Positions 1 to 8,912 of a stretch of DNA of 64,000 nucleotides are shown in pieces; position 1 is the first letter of the stretch; every line of letters starts with the position of its first letter. A program made the translations under genes and the position numbers. The stretch spans positions 372,001 to 436,000 of the forward strand of contig LGYU01000009.1 in NCBI GenBank assembly GCA_001302245.1. The letters are read 5' to 3'. Under the pieces are notes generated by a model. It saw only the letters and a list, made by a program, of their open reading frames with translations, had not been told where the DNA came from and made no database searches. The stretch is from Chitinophagaceae bacterium PMP191F (GTDB lineage Bacteria > Bacteroidota > Bacteroidia > Chitinophagales > Chitinophagaceae).

Positions 1-527
1 GTAGCAGTAAGGATAATACCCAGCAGACCCAGTCCGCCGAAGTTGGCCCAGAACAGATCGCTGTTCTCTGTACGGGAAGCTGTTACGGTGCGACCATCTG
101 CCAGCAATATGGTAAATGAAATAACACAGTTTACAAATGAGCCGTCAATGTGATGCGCTTTGCCGTGGATATCGTTGGCAATAGCTCCGCCGATGGTAAC
201 GAACTTGGTACCCGGACAGATCATCGGTAACCAGCCTTTGGGAGCAAATACGGAAATGATCTCTTCAAGGCTTACACCTGCCTGACACTCCAATATGCCT
301 TCGGCTTCATTCCAGGAAAGAAAATGGTTGAATTTAGTACAGGTGGCCACGTAGCGGCCCTGGTTAATGGCCTGGTCGCCGTAACTTCTGCCCAATCCGC
401 GTGGTACAATATCTTTTTCAGTCAGCAGTTCAGCGATATCCTGTTCAGAGGCGGGTTTTACTTCAATAGATTCAACCATCGGGAAATTGCCCCATCCGGC
501 AACAGTTGTTTTCTTTCCAGGTAACAT
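1..527 (-). CDS. FAD-binding oxidoreductase (PCMH/DprE1-like), N-terminal part
   Basis: Reading the minus strand from the ATG at 527 gives an open frame of 175 codons that runs off the window edge, so the C-terminus is missing. It encodes the N-terminal FAD domain of the vanillyl-alcohol-oxidase/PCMH family. Visible signs are the GLGRSYGDQA motif (about residues 44-53) and the flavin-binding stretch PGTKFVTIGGAIANDIHGK, which closely resembles the DprE1 group of sugar-lipid oxidases. The family oxidises alcohols or sugar-linked hydroxyls with a flavin; the substrate here cannot be told. No signal peptide, so cytoplasmic. Upstream genes lie divergently. The family is clear, the exact activity is not. 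Confidence 0.85.
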   Translation of the reverse strand, partial: MLPGKKTTVAGWGNFPMVESIEVKPASEQDIAELLTEKDIVPRGLGRSYGDQAINQGRYVATCTKFNHFLSWNEAEGILECQAGVSLEEIISVFAPKGWLPMICPGTKFVTIGGAIANDIHGKAHHIDGSFVNCVISFTILLADGRTVTASRTENSDLFWANFGGLGLLGIILTA

Positions 528-732
528 ACTATTCAATGAATAAGATTAAATAAGGAAACGTTGTATGGGAAGCTAAACGTAAAAAAGGGTATTTATAAGA
601 TATCAGGCAGTAAAAAGTTGCACAAATATATTAAAAATCGTTGCTTATGCTTCTTCGGTCATATTATAACCGGCTTTTGCAGTAAAAAATGCTTTTATTA
701 TTTTACCGGGTAATTAAAAAAGACTTCATTAA

Positions 733-1239
733 GTGTTTGACGAAACAATATACAGGGAAACGGATATTCATGATATTGCACAGCCGGGCGAAGCTATTGG
801 TGATACTTTAGTTGTGAGCCTGAAAAAAGAAAAATATGTAACTGCCAATGTGATCCTGCTGGGTGTGTTGGTATTTCTGCTGGTGATCTGCGTACGGGAG
901 AAGATCCATTTTGCCAGCATTGCTTTAATTATTGCGCTGGTATTATGCTTTTCCGCTTTTCTGCGCAATTATACCAGTCCTGCTGTTGTTTTTTATATTG
1001 ACAGTAATGGCGTGATCATTCATGGAAAAGAAAAACTTCCCTGGCATGCTATTGAACGTGTAGCCCTGCGCAACGATATGCCCGAAGGCCGGGCCGGACA
1101 TATGGTATTTTATTTAAAAGATGGCAGCGTACACACCGCAGCGCTGGATTCCAATATGGACAGATCCATCGGCACTATTGCAGCCTGGATAGTGAAATAT
1201 ACACAACGTCCACAGAGCGATCGTAACGATATAATATAA
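733..1239 (+). CDS. Two-helix membrane protein of unknown function, PH-like C-terminus
   Basis: 168 residues starting at GTG; no ATG lies upstream in frame. Two hydrophobic segments (about residues 37-55 and 58-76) form a helical hairpin, followed by a mostly beta segment (IDSNGVIIHGKEKLPWHAIE, then LRNDM and VFYLKDG). This resembles the small membrane proteins with a bacterial PH-like domain described as the STM3941 type, but the resemblance is by architecture only. It stands alone between a divergent oxidoreductase and a convergent gene 12 bp away. No recognisable Shine-Dalgarno sequence. Function unknown. Confidence 0.6.
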   Translation: MFDETIYRETDIHDIAQPGEAIGDTLVVSLKKEKYVTANVILLGVLVFLLVICVREKIHFASIALIIALVLCFSAFLRNYTSPAVVFYIDSNGVIIHGKEKLPWHAIERVALRNDMPEGRAGHMVFYLKDGSVHTAALDSNMDRSIGTIAAWIVKYTQRPQSDRNDII

Positions 1240-1251
1240 CCGGCTCGGCTA

Positions 1252-1881
1252 CTACAGGTCAAACATCTTTTTCAGACATCCCCATAACAGACCTTTCAAT
1301 TGTTTGCCGCTGGCGGTTTCCTGGTTCAGCTCGTTCAATGGTGGCGTGATCAGGTAGCGTGTACCGGCATATTCCTGTTCTTTGAATTGCGGAAAGCTCA
1401 GGGGTAGATCTATAGCGGTAGGTTCCACGCCCAGTAGCAGTACAAATTTCGGATGTAACTGTTCTTTCAGGGCATTGATCTCGATAGCCTGTGTACTGTT
1501 GTTAAGAATGGCAACATCACCCAGGTTAAGCCGGCAGGCGCCCAGTATTTTAGTGAGAAATTGCAGGTGATTTTCCGGCAAATAGGTTTCGCCGGCAAAA
1601 TCTACGATAATAGACACCTGTTTCTGGTGATTGCCCAGGAATTTGTAGGCAGTACCCAAAGATGGGGGAATGGTGGCTATCGGCGTAGCAACGGGGGCCG
1701 GTTTTTCTGCTACAGGAATGGCTGCAAGTGGTGCTTGTTTTACCGTTTCCGTAGTGGATGGGCGTACCGTTTCTTCTGCCGGTGCCGGTACAAAAACGGC
1801 CGGATTTTCATCTTCAATCAACAGGTTTTTATAAAGATCAGCCATTACCTGGGCTGGTAACTGTATATTTTTTAATGACAT
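1252..1881 (-). CDS. Hypothetical protein with proline/alanine-rich linker
   Basis: 209 residues from the ATG at 1881 (a TTG three codons earlier is less likely; AAAGAG sits about 9 bases before the ATG). An N-terminal helical segment with LPAQVMADLYKNLLIE is followed by a low-complexity Pro/Ala/Val/Thr linker (about residues 30-75), then an alpha/beta domain with strands such as QVSIIVDFAG, KFVLLLGVEP and TRYLITPPL. This pattern is common for a conserved but unnamed Bacteroidota protein. No signal peptide and no catalytic motif that I recognise. It is convergent with the membrane protein gene upstream. Confidence 0.55.
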   Translation of the reverse strand: MSLKNIQLPAQVMADLYKNLLIEDENPAVFVPAPAEETVRPSTTETVKQAPLAAIPVAEKPAPVATPIATIPPSLGTAYKFLGNHQKQVSIIVDFAGETYLPENHLQFLTKILGACRLNLGDVAILNNSTQAIEINALKEQLHPKFVLLLGVEPTAIDLPLSFPQFKEQEYAGTRYLITPPLNELNQETASGKQLKGLLWGCLKKMFDL

Positions 1882-2043
1882 ATAGAACAACTCTTTAGAA
1901 CGTAAAATGCAGTGGGTGAGGCTGCAACCGGATCAGTTTTTTGTATCATGACCAGATCAACTAACAATTGTTAGTAAAAGTTGGCTGGTTTTTTTGTGAC
2001 CCCAAAGTTTGTTTGTTTCTTTGTGATCCAAAAATACTGGATT

Positions 2044-3111
2044 ATGATTGATGCGTACAGTTTACCTGTTACAAAAGTTGAACGGAGTAAGTTGAATGAT
2101 ATTCCGCTGGAAAACATTCCTTTCGGTAAGTACTTTACTGATCACATGCTGGAGGCCGATTATGAAAACGGTGAGTGGAAGAATGCAGAGATCAAGCCTT
2201 ATCAGCCCCTTTTGTTAAGCCCGGCCCTGGCGGCCCTGCATTACGGACAGGCTATTTTTGAAGGTATTAAAGCCTATAAGAACAGCAACGGAGATGCGTT
2301 CATTTTTCGTCCTCAGGCTAATTTCAGGCGTTTTAATATTTCAGCAGAGCGCATGCAGATGCCTCCTGTTCCGGAAGAACTGTTCATTGATGGTATGCGT
2401 CAGTTGATCAGCCTGGATAAGAACTGGATCCCCGCTAAAGAAAATCATTCATTATATATACGTCCTTTCATGTTCTCTTCTGATGAAGTGATAGGCGTAA
2501 AACCTTCTGAAACATATAAATTCCTGATCATCCTCAGTCCTACAGGCCCATACTATGGCGCGCCCATGCGTATCTATGTGGAAGAAAAGTATACCCGTGC
2601 AGCTCCCGGTGGTGTTGGTTTTGCCAAAGTGGCTGGTAACTACGGTGCCAGCATGCTGGTAACGGCAGAAGCCAAAGCACAGGGATATGACCAGGTATTG
2701 TGGACCGATGCCCTTGAACATAAATATGTGCAGGAGATCGGTACTATGAACGTATTCTTTGTACTGAGCGATAATAAAGTGATCACACCCGGACTGGATG
2801 CCGGTACGATCCTGGAAGGGGTTACCCGCGACAGCGCCATCACCATTTTAAAAGAAATGGGGTTGACGGTAGAAGAAAGAGCTGTGAACATTGACGAACT
2901 GATTGAAGCCTACAAAGCCGGCAACCTGAAAGAGGTGTTCGGAACAGGTACAGCGGCTACCATTTCACCCATTAAAGAGCTGAAATACAAAGATTTTGTA
3001 ATGAACTTTAATGTAGACGAATGGAAAACAGCCTTTGAAATGAAGCGCAGACTGGACGATATCCGTGAAGGTCGTACAGCTGATACAAAGGGCTGGATGG
3101 TGAAAGTGTAG
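2044..3111 (+). CDS. ilvE: Branched-chain amino acid aminotransferase
   Basis: 355 residues from the ATG at 2044; the frame stays open upstream, but the extra 21 codons look non-coding and overlap a promoter-like AT-rich region. It belongs to fold-type IV PLP enzymes and transfers the amino group between glutamate and the 2-oxo acids of leucine, isoleucine and valine. The PLP lysine is K195 in GFAKVAGNYGAS; other family signs are HYGQAIFEGIKAY, RFNISAERM and GTGTAATISPI (phosphate-binding turn). The length is typical of the bacterial IlvE group with the longer N-terminus. Monocistronic by context; rpsL follows after 247 bp. Confidence 0.95.
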   Translation: MIDAYSLPVTKVERSKLNDIPLENIPFGKYFTDHMLEADYENGEWKNAEIKPYQPLLLSPALAALHYGQAIFEGIKAYKNSNGDAFIFRPQANFRRFNISAERMQMPPVPEELFIDGMRQLISLDKNWIPAKENHSLYIRPFMFSSDEVIGVKPSETYKFLIILSPTGPYYGAPMRIYVEEKYTRAAPGGVGFAKVAGNYGASMLVTAEAKAQGYDQVLWTDALEHKYVQEIGTMNVFFVLSDNKVITPGLDAGTILEGVTRDSAITILKEMGLTVEERAVNIDELIEAYKAGNLKEVFGTGTAATISPIKELKYKDFVMNFNVDEWKTAFEMKRRLDDIREGRTADTKGWMVKV

Positions 3112-3301
3112 GAGGTTGGAAGTTTTTGGTTATAAGTTACAGGCAGAACACAGAATGCTAAAAGCCTACGCTAATAACTAAAATTGAATAATCGACTATT
3201 GAAAATCAGTGAGATGGAAATAAAAGCCACTCGCAATTCGTCACTCACCACTCACGAAATTAACAATCGGGATAACTTTTTATAATTTCAGATTTTAAAA
3301 A

Positions 3302-3333
3302 TTTGGTATTTCCCATGAGGGAGTTTACCTTTG
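3302..3333 (+). promoter_or_regulatory. Bacteroidota-type promoter of rpsL-rpsG
   Basis: An exact -7 element TACCTTTG at 3326-3333 is preceded by TTTG at 3302-3305 with a 20-base spacer, which matches the Bacteroidota consensus TTTG-N17-23-TAnnTTTG. Transcription would begin about 5 bases downstream, giving a leader of about 20 nt to the rpsL ATG at 3359. Confidence 0.8.
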
Positions 3334-3358
3334 CCGTCCCAAAAATAAAAGGTTTAGA

Positions 3359-3739
3359 ATGCCTACAATACAACAATTGGTAAGAAAAGGAAGAGAGATC
3401 ATTAAAGCAAAAAGTAAATCCAGGGCGTTGGACTCCTGTCCTTTCCGTCGCGGTGTTTGTACCCGCGTATATACAACTACGCCCAAAAAACCTAACTCTG
3501 CTTTGCGCAAAGTTGCTAAAGTACGTTTGACCAACAAGGTAGAGGTGATTGCCTATATACCCGGTGAAGGTCACAACCTGCAGGAGCACTCTATCGTTCT
3601 GGTACGCGGAGGTCGTGTAAAGGATTTACCAGGTGTACGTTACCATATTGTTCGTGGTAGTCTGGATACTGCTGGTGTAAAAGACCGCAAAAAGAGCCGT
3701 TCCAAATACGGTACAAAACGTGAAAAAGCTAAAAAATAG
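3359..3739 (+). CDS. rpsL: 30S ribosomal protein S12
   Basis: 126 residues, full length for uS12. It lies at the decoding centre of the 30S subunit and affects accuracy. The conserved [14 protein letters not shown] and [26 protein letters not shown] loops contain the lysines that mutate in streptomycin resistance. First gene of the truncated str operon, 98 bp before rpsG. Its own promoter lies 26 bp upstream. Confidence 0.98.
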   Translation: MPTIQQLVRKGREIIKAKSKSRALDSCPFRRGVCTRVYTTTPKKPNSALRKVAKVRLTNKVEVIAYIPGEGHNLQEHSIVLVRGGRVKDLPGVRYHIVRGSLDTAGVKDRKKSRSKYGTKREKAKK

Positions 3740-3837
3740 TCGTGCAGACTTCGCAGATTATTTGAAGATTTCACAGATATATTTAACAATGACAACACTG
3801 AAACAGGTTCGCCTGGTTCAACTATAAAAGCGACAAA

Positions 3838-4305
3838 ATGAGGAAGACAAAAGCCAAAAAAATTCCTTTAGCAGCAGATCCCCGGTACAATGATGTACTG
3901 GTAACACGCTTCGTGAATAACCTGATGCTGGGTGGCAAAAAGAACACAGCATTTAACATATTTTACGATGCGGTTGACCGTATCGCTAAACAAACCGGTG
4001 AAAACGGTTATGAAATATGGAAAAGAGCATTGAACAACGTTACTCCGGCCGTAGAAGTACGTAGCCGTCGTATCGGTGGTGCTACTTTCCAGATCCCTTC
4101 AGAAGTACGTGCCGACAGAAAAACTTCACTGAGCATTAAATGGCTCATTCGTTACAGCCGTGAAAGAAACGGTCGTAGCATGGCTGAGAAACTGGCCAAC
4201 GAAGTTATCGCTGCCAGCAAAGGTGAGGGTGGTGCTTTCAAAAAGAAAGAAGACACCCACCGTATGGCTGAAGCCAACAAGGCTTTCGCTCACTTCAGAG
4301 TGTAA
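3838..4305 (+). CDS. rpsG: 30S ribosomal protein S7
   Basis: 155 residues, full-length uS7, which nucleates assembly of the 30S head and contacts E-site tRNA. Conserved [17 protein letters not shown] and [18 protein letters not shown] are visible. It normally precedes fusA directly, but here a strong terminator follows at 4331 and fusA lies 4.6 kb away. The spacer to rpsL includes a small hairpin with a TTCG loop near 3803-3819. Confidence 0.98.
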   Translation: MRKTKAKKIPLAADPRYNDVLVTRFVNNLMLGGKKNTAFNIFYDAVDRIAKQTGENGYEIWKRALNNVTPAVEVRSRRIGGATFQIPSEVRADRKTSLSIKWLIRYSRERNGRSMAEKLANEVIAASKGEGGAFKKKEDTHRMAEANKAFAHFRV

Positions 4306-4330
4306 CATTCAACTTTTTATATTTCTTCCA

Positions 4331-4360
4331 CCCCATGCTGTTCACAGTGTGGGGTTTTTT
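4331..4360 (+). terminator. Rho-independent terminator after rpsG
   Basis: A 10-bp stem (4331-4340 with 4345-4354, two G-T wobbles) with a TTCA loop is followed by a run of six T. It closes the rpsL-rpsG unit and separates it from the following hypothetical gene. Confidence 0.85.
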
Positions 4361-4410
4361 GTTGCCTGTTATAGTCCGGCACATTATATTTATGGCCATT
4401 TACAACCACA

Positions 4411-4932
4411 ATGATCAGCAAGCTGCATCCTGAAAGATGGCATGGTGAATACGTGTATGGTGAAGGATACCCGGAATCCGTTGCCGGCCAGGCCGCTCCT
4501 TTTGAAATTGATATTACCTGCGCAGACAATAATCATTTTACTGGTTTTTGTTATGATGATATCAGCAGAAGGATGGAAGGAATTCCTGCCGCTATTGAAG
4601 GATATATTGAAAACGATTCTATTTACTTTACCAAACGATATGCCTATGCCACCTACATGTCTGAAAATGGCTTTTCGTGGGCATTTCCCAATCGACCATC
4701 ACACGATGTTCACTATACCGGTAACTGGTATGGTGATATGTATGCAGGTGAGTGGGAGATCTTCACACTTGTAAAAGATGTTGACGGCAGTTATGTTGAG
4801 CAATACTGTACAGGCACCTGGTTTATCCGGAAAGTATTACCGGAAACTTTACAGGATCGTAAACGTACCAACGCAATGGCCTTGTTAAACAAGTTTTTTA
4901 AACGAATATTTGGGAAAAAAGATACCTACTGA
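4411..4932 (+). CDS. Hypothetical protein, beta-rich
   Basis: 173 residues from ATG, with no signal peptide. The sequence is rich in aromatic residues and short alternating strands (RWHGEYVYGEGYP, HFTGFCYDD, SIYFTKRYA, VHYTGNWYGDMYAGEWEI), which suggests a small antiparallel beta-barrel or lipocalin-like fold. The C-terminus is basic and helical. No family recognised and no catalytic motif. It is the first of three genes between rpsG and fusA and is convergent with the S8 peptidase gene, whose stop lies 26 bp downstream. Confidence 0.6.
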   Translation: MISKLHPERWHGEYVYGEGYPESVAGQAAPFEIDITCADNNHFTGFCYDDISRRMEGIPAAIEGYIENDSIYFTKRYAYATYMSENGFSWAFPNRPSHDVHYTGNWYGDMYAGEWEIFTLVKDVDGSYVEQYCTGTWFIRKVLPETLQDRKRTNAMALLNKFFKRIFGKKDTY

Positions 4933-4957
4933 ATATCTGATAACAATTATCCACTGA

Positions 4958-7576
4958 TCAGGACCTGATGATAATGGTTTTAAAACTAACCCTTCCTTCT
5001 TTCACAATCACCAGCCAGTAAATTCCCCTGGCACAACCTGCCAATGACAATTGCAGGGTAGCATTATTCATTGATACCTGCTTTATACATTGTCCCATAC
5101 TGTTGTACAATAATACTGTTCTGGGATGCAGATCATTGCTGCGGATCTGTAATTGCTGGCTGCCATTTACCGGGTTAGGGAACACCAGGTACCCGCTGTT
5201 ATCAAAACTATAAACTGTTTCCGGTGCGCTGTATACAATACTGCCGTTTGCCAGTGTAATGCGGGCGCGATAAATATTGCCGCCTTTGTGCAATGTATTG
5301 TCTGTATACTGGTACAACAGGTTATTAGCCGACTGGAAATCGTAAAGCGATGTAAAACGGTTGTTGATGAATTTCTCCAGCGCAATACCAGTTACCTGGT
5401 ATAGTGAACCCAACGTAAGGGTCAATGCGGCTGTATTGTTGTCTGTCAGTTCCCCAAACAGGTTATTGACATAGCATCCTGCACCCTGTGTGGTATAGTT
5501 AACGGTAAGGGCTTTGATGCCCTGTTTACCTGTTTTGATAACAGGTGCTACTGTATAATGAAGACTGCTTTTGTTTGTTGTGTGCAGTATGATCGCGGTG
5601 TCGGAAATGGTGTTCATAGATTCGAGGTAATTACTACCCAACTGGTACAATGCATAACCTACAGCACCGGATACGGATGGCCAGTACAGCAAAACAGAAT
5701 CGGTGCAATTAAAACCTACGCGCAGGGTGGTGGGTTTTGATACAATACAGGTGTCGGTAAGGTAATTATTACCATTGATGGTCATACGAAAAATGGCTGT
5801 AACAGAGGTGTCCGGCGCCTGCCAACTGGTATATCCTTTGGCAAGATCAGTTGCGTTGCTGATTAGCTGCCAGGTATTCCCTTCGTCAATGCTGTAGTAT
5901 AAAGTACCGGTAGTATTGCTGAATGTGTTTGACCAACGGAGTATATTTTGCTGACCTCCTGTAAGGTAATCAGTGGAAGTGGGGTAGTACCAGGTAAACC
6001 GGTCTGCAGTATCCTGCTGAAAAGCAACATAAAAGTCCTGCGGACCAGTTGCGATATTGTAACCATTCACGCGTACCTGGTAGTTTCCAGCCACAGGATT
6101 TTGCAGGGTGATCTGTTCTATCGTATTCAGGCTGTCTCTTTTACGCGTGGCGGGCAGTAACAATGAATCCCGTTTTGGATAGCCCGAAAGCACCCAGGGC
6201 ATCCAGGTTTCATTGGTGCTGGTATTGACCAGTTGCAGGTCCAGGTCATTTACAAGTGCTTTAGCAGCGTTGGCACTGGCCGGTACATCGTTCCAGCAAA
6301 GCGTGATCTTTACGCTGCGTATTCCAGCCGGAATGGTCAATGAGAATGTTTGTTGCTGTGTATTAGTAGCCGCACCGCTATAGTATTGCTGCTGTTGTAA
6401 TGTTTGCATGGCTTTCCAGGCATTGACCGTGCCATAGCCTGAGCGGAAATCAGGACCGGGTATATCAATGTCTTCTGCACTGTTGATAAGAATGGCTTTG
6501 ATTAAAGCGGCATCCGGTAATTGCTGGTATTGATTTTTGTAGGCATGCTGCAAGGTCAATGCTACCCCGGAAACAATCGCAGCAGCCCCTGAACTACCGT
6601 CCTGGCCAAAAGCCACCAGTTCGGGTTTAATGCGTCCGTCGTAAGCAGGTCCTTTGGAACTTAAAGGAGCTACGTTGTTGAAAGAATCCACTGCGCCAAC
6701 GGTCAGAATATTTTTAGCCATTTTAAAACTGCCGGTAAGATTGGCTGTACTGTCCAGCCCTGCATAAGTGCCGGTACTGTTGCGCAGGCTTCCCGAATTA
6801 CCTGCTGAAAAAACATGCAACAGGACAGGGTTGCTGCGTACGCTGGCGTCGTATGCCAGTGCATCTGCACCGTAATAGTTTTCCAGGGTTGTGCCGTAGG
6901 AGTGATTTTGCACGGAAACATTGTATTTTCTGTAATCGGCATCAGCATCTGGTAATATACTGGCAAATGATGATGATGTGACCGTGGCCTTCGAGGCAAT
7001 GCCCTTGCCGGTATAAAAAGAGTTGCCGCCGCCGGCAATGGTAGTAGCCATAATGGTAGCATGTGTGGTAAGTTCTGTTGGCATCAATGGCGTAACCAGG
7101 AACCTGCCTTTGAAATCTATATCGGCAGTGTCTGGTCTGTTCTCTTTAACAGAAACAACCAGCCCGTTGCCATTCACTGCCGGAAAATTGTGCTGCATGC
7201 TGCTGATGGTGTTTACACTGAAATCCTGTGCATGCACGGCCTGTTCTTCTTTGGGTATGCGTGGTGCATCAATGTACTGGATATGGGGTAAAAACAGTAA
7301 TGAATCTATTATGGCGGCCCGTGCCCGGATCACCATTAAGTGTGCTGCCGGGTATTCCCGGATTATTTCAGCAGGTGTTGATAAACGTAATAACCAGTTT
7401 TTGGTACTGTCTGTTTGTGTGGTAATGATCCACAAAACCTGTTCTGATTCTTTAATTAACGTAACCAGGCGCGTGCGCAGGGCAAGCGAAAGCTTGTCAG
7501 CAACGGAGCGGGTTTGCTGAGCTGCAATAGATGCGGAAAGCCATAGCAGGAAGCTGGTTATGAATAGCTGTTTCAT
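4958..7576 (-). CDS. Secreted S8 family (subtilisin-like) peptidase with T9SS sorting domain
   Basis: 872 residues. A signal peptide (MKQLFITSFLLWLSASIAAQ) is followed by an S8 domain with the His in TTHATIMATTIAGGG (H172), the oxyanion Asn in FSAGNSG (N260) and the Ser in GSSGAAAIVSG (S329). The canonical first motif D-[ST]-G is replaced by VSVKENR (E145 at the Asp position). Next come beta-sandwich domains (about 400-700) and a C-terminal type IX secretion sorting domain with PNPVNGSQQLQIRS, VLLYNSMGQ and ARGIYWLVI. The protein should be exported through the Sec and type IX systems and stay on the surface or be released. Activity is likely but the altered Asp motif leaves doubt. Confidence 0.9.
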   Translation of the reverse strand: MKQLFITSFLLWLSASIAAQQTRSVADKLSLALRTRLVTLIKESEQVLWIITTQTDSTKNWLLRLSTPAEIIREYPAAHLMVIRARAAIIDSLLFLPHIQYIDAPRIPKEEQAVHAQDFSVNTISSMQHNFPAVNGNGLVVSVKENRPDTADIDFKGRFLVTPLMPTELTTHATIMATTIAGGGNSFYTGKGIASKATVTSSSFASILPDADADYRKYNVSVQNHSYGTTLENYYGADALAYDASVRSNPVLLHVFSAGNSGSLRNSTGTYAGLDSTANLTGSFKMAKNILTVGAVDSFNNVAPLSSKGPAYDGRIKPELVAFGQDGSSGAAAIVSGVALTLQHAYKNQYQQLPDAALIKAILINSAEDIDIPGPDFRSGYGTVNAWKAMQTLQQQQYYSGAATNTQQQTFSLTIPAGIRSVKITLCWNDVPASANAAKALVNDLDLQLVNTSTNETWMPWVLSGYPKRDSLLLPATRKRDSLNTIEQITLQNPVAGNYQVRVNGYNIATGPQDFYVAFQQDTADRFTWYYPTSTDYLTGGQQNILRWSNTFSNTTGTLYYSIDEGNTWQLISNATDLAKGYTSWQAPDTSVTAIFRMTINGNNYLTDTCIVSKPTTLRVGFNCTDSVLLYWPSVSGAVGYALYQLGSNYLESMNTISDTAIILHTTNKSSLHYTVAPVIKTGKQGIKALTVNYTTQGAGCYVNNLFGELTDNNTAALTLTLGSLYQVTGIALEKFINNRFTSLYDFQSANNLLYQYTDNTLHKGGNIYRARITLANGSIVYSAPETVYSFDNSGYLVFPNPVNGSQQLQIRSNDLHPRTVLLYNSMGQCIKQVSMNNATLQLSLAGCARGIYWLVIVKEGRVSFKTIIIRS

Positions 7577-7910
7577 ATAACACGGGCAGCCATACAGGCA
7601 AAAAGCACAGTGCTGTAAACTACAACTTTTTATATTGGTCTATAATTATTTTTGTGAAGCTTGCACAAAACCGCTTATTCATCACCGTAATTTTACTATT
7701 GCCGAATTTATTTATTTGCAGACCGACTATGACTGTCAATGGTCAAGATAAGTTCTGCAACGGTGTTGCTATTTTACCACTGGGGTAGCATAAGTATAAG
7801 CTTTAAATTGTATTTGTTTTTTTAGCAACCCCCCGTTAGCGTTAGTATTACTAGCTATGAATGCAAAGCAGTAACAACTAGGCCGATTACTAAGCTTAAA
7901 AAAACATGTT
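7577..7910. other. 334-bp divergent intergenic region
   Basis: It separates the S8 peptidase (minus) from the M57 peptidase (plus). It is AT-rich and holds one exact TAnnTTTG match on the plus strand (TATTTTTG, 7647-7654), about 250 bp before the M57 start and without a well-spaced TTTG partner. I see no gene, terminator or strong repeat. Confidence 0.5.
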
Positions 7911-8711
7911 ATGAGAAAAATTTTAATGAAAGCCGCCATTGCCGTTCTGGCAATAGGTCTGCTGGCTCCTGCCTGTAAAAAACAAGTGAAAGATTCTCCT
8001 GAAAGCGAAATTCCCCAATCTGTTATTGACCGTGTAGCCGAACTGGGCTTTGCCACCGGCGGCATTGTTAAGGAGGGAAATGGCTACATTGTTGAGGGCG
8101 ACATTTACCTGTCTCCCGAGCAGCTTAGCCAGGGCGTTCCTACTACCAAGGAACTTGTAATAGCCAACGAAGAACATTACCGCACCACCAATATAGTAAC
8201 CGGTACTCCCCGTACCATTACTGTATCGCTCAGTTCCGGTGCACCCAGTTACTTCAGTACTGCGCTGAATACTGCAATCAGCCGTTACAATGCGCTGGGA
8301 TTAACGCTTACCTTTTCGCGGGTAAGCAGCGGTGGCAATATCAATGTTGTAACCTTTTACCAGGTAAGCAATACGCTGGGGTCTTCCGGTTTCCCGTCTG
8401 GTGGCAATCCTTATCCCACCATTCAGATGAACACCTACTGGTATAGCTCCAGCACAAATACCAATTATCTGGCAAGCATTATTGCCCATGAAATGGGCCA
8501 TTGCATTGGTTTCCGTCATACAGACTACATGAACCGTGCTTATAGCTGCGGCGGCAGTGCCTATAACGAGGGTACAGCCGGTGTAGGCGCTATCTGGATC
8601 AACGGAACACCTACCGGTGCCAGCGCCAATTCCTGGATGCTGGCCTGTTCAAATGGCTCAGACAGGCCATTTACCAGTGCGGATATAACTGCATTGACCA
8701 CTTTGTATTGA
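7911..8711 (+). CDS. M57-type zinc metalloprotease, predicted lipoprotein
   Basis: 266 residues. The N-terminus (MRKILMKAAIAVLAIGLLAPACKK) has a lipobox ending in Cys23, so it is probably anchored in the outer membrane. The C-terminal half holds the metzincin motif HEMGHCIGFRHTDY (three His ligands and the catalytic Glu) and a Met-turn candidate in SWMLAC. This fits the peptidase M57 (dual-action HEIGH) family common in Bacteroidota. Monocistronic, with a 13-bp-stem terminator right after it. Together with the S8 gene it forms an extracellular protease pair inserted between rpsG and fusA. Confidence 0.88.
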   Translation: MRKILMKAAIAVLAIGLLAPACKKQVKDSPESEIPQSVIDRVAELGFATGGIVKEGNGYIVEGDIYLSPEQLSQGVPTTKELVIANEEHYRTTNIVTGTPRTITVSLSSGAPSYFSTALNTAISRYNALGLTLTFSRVSSGGNINVVTFYQVSNTLGSSGFPSGGNPYPTIQMNTYWYSSSTNTNYLASIIAHEMGHCIGFRHTDYMNRAYSCGGSAYNEGTAGVGAIWINGTPTGASANSWMLACSNGSDRPFTSADITALTTLY

Positions 8712-8743
8712 TAATCATACCCGGATTTAGTTGTTACTGCGTG

Positions 8744-8780
8744 GCAGGGTCCTTCACAAATGAAGGACCCTGCTGTTTTT
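8744..8780 (+). terminator. Strong Rho-independent terminator after the M57 gene
   Basis: A perfect 13-bp stem (8744-8756 with 8761-8773) with a CAAA loop is followed by TGTTTTT. It insulates fusA from upstream transcription. Confidence 0.93.
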
Positions 8781-8844
8781 CGGGGTTACAGACCCTCTCA
8801 CAAATTAACCTTCAGATAATCCCACATTTTGTTGGGAATTTGCT

Positions 8845-8852
8845 TACCTTTG
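8845..8852 (+). promoter_or_regulatory. -7 element of the fusA promoter
   Basis: An exact TACCTTTG, 60 bp before the fusA start and after a strong terminator. The best upstream TTG (8829-8831) is only 13 bases away, shorter than the usual spacer, so the -33 element is weak or unclear. Confidence 0.65.
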
Positions 8853-8912
8853 CGAACTTATTTTCAGGGGCGTGGGCCCGGTTCACACTAAAAAAAGCAA
8901 ATACAAAAAGTC

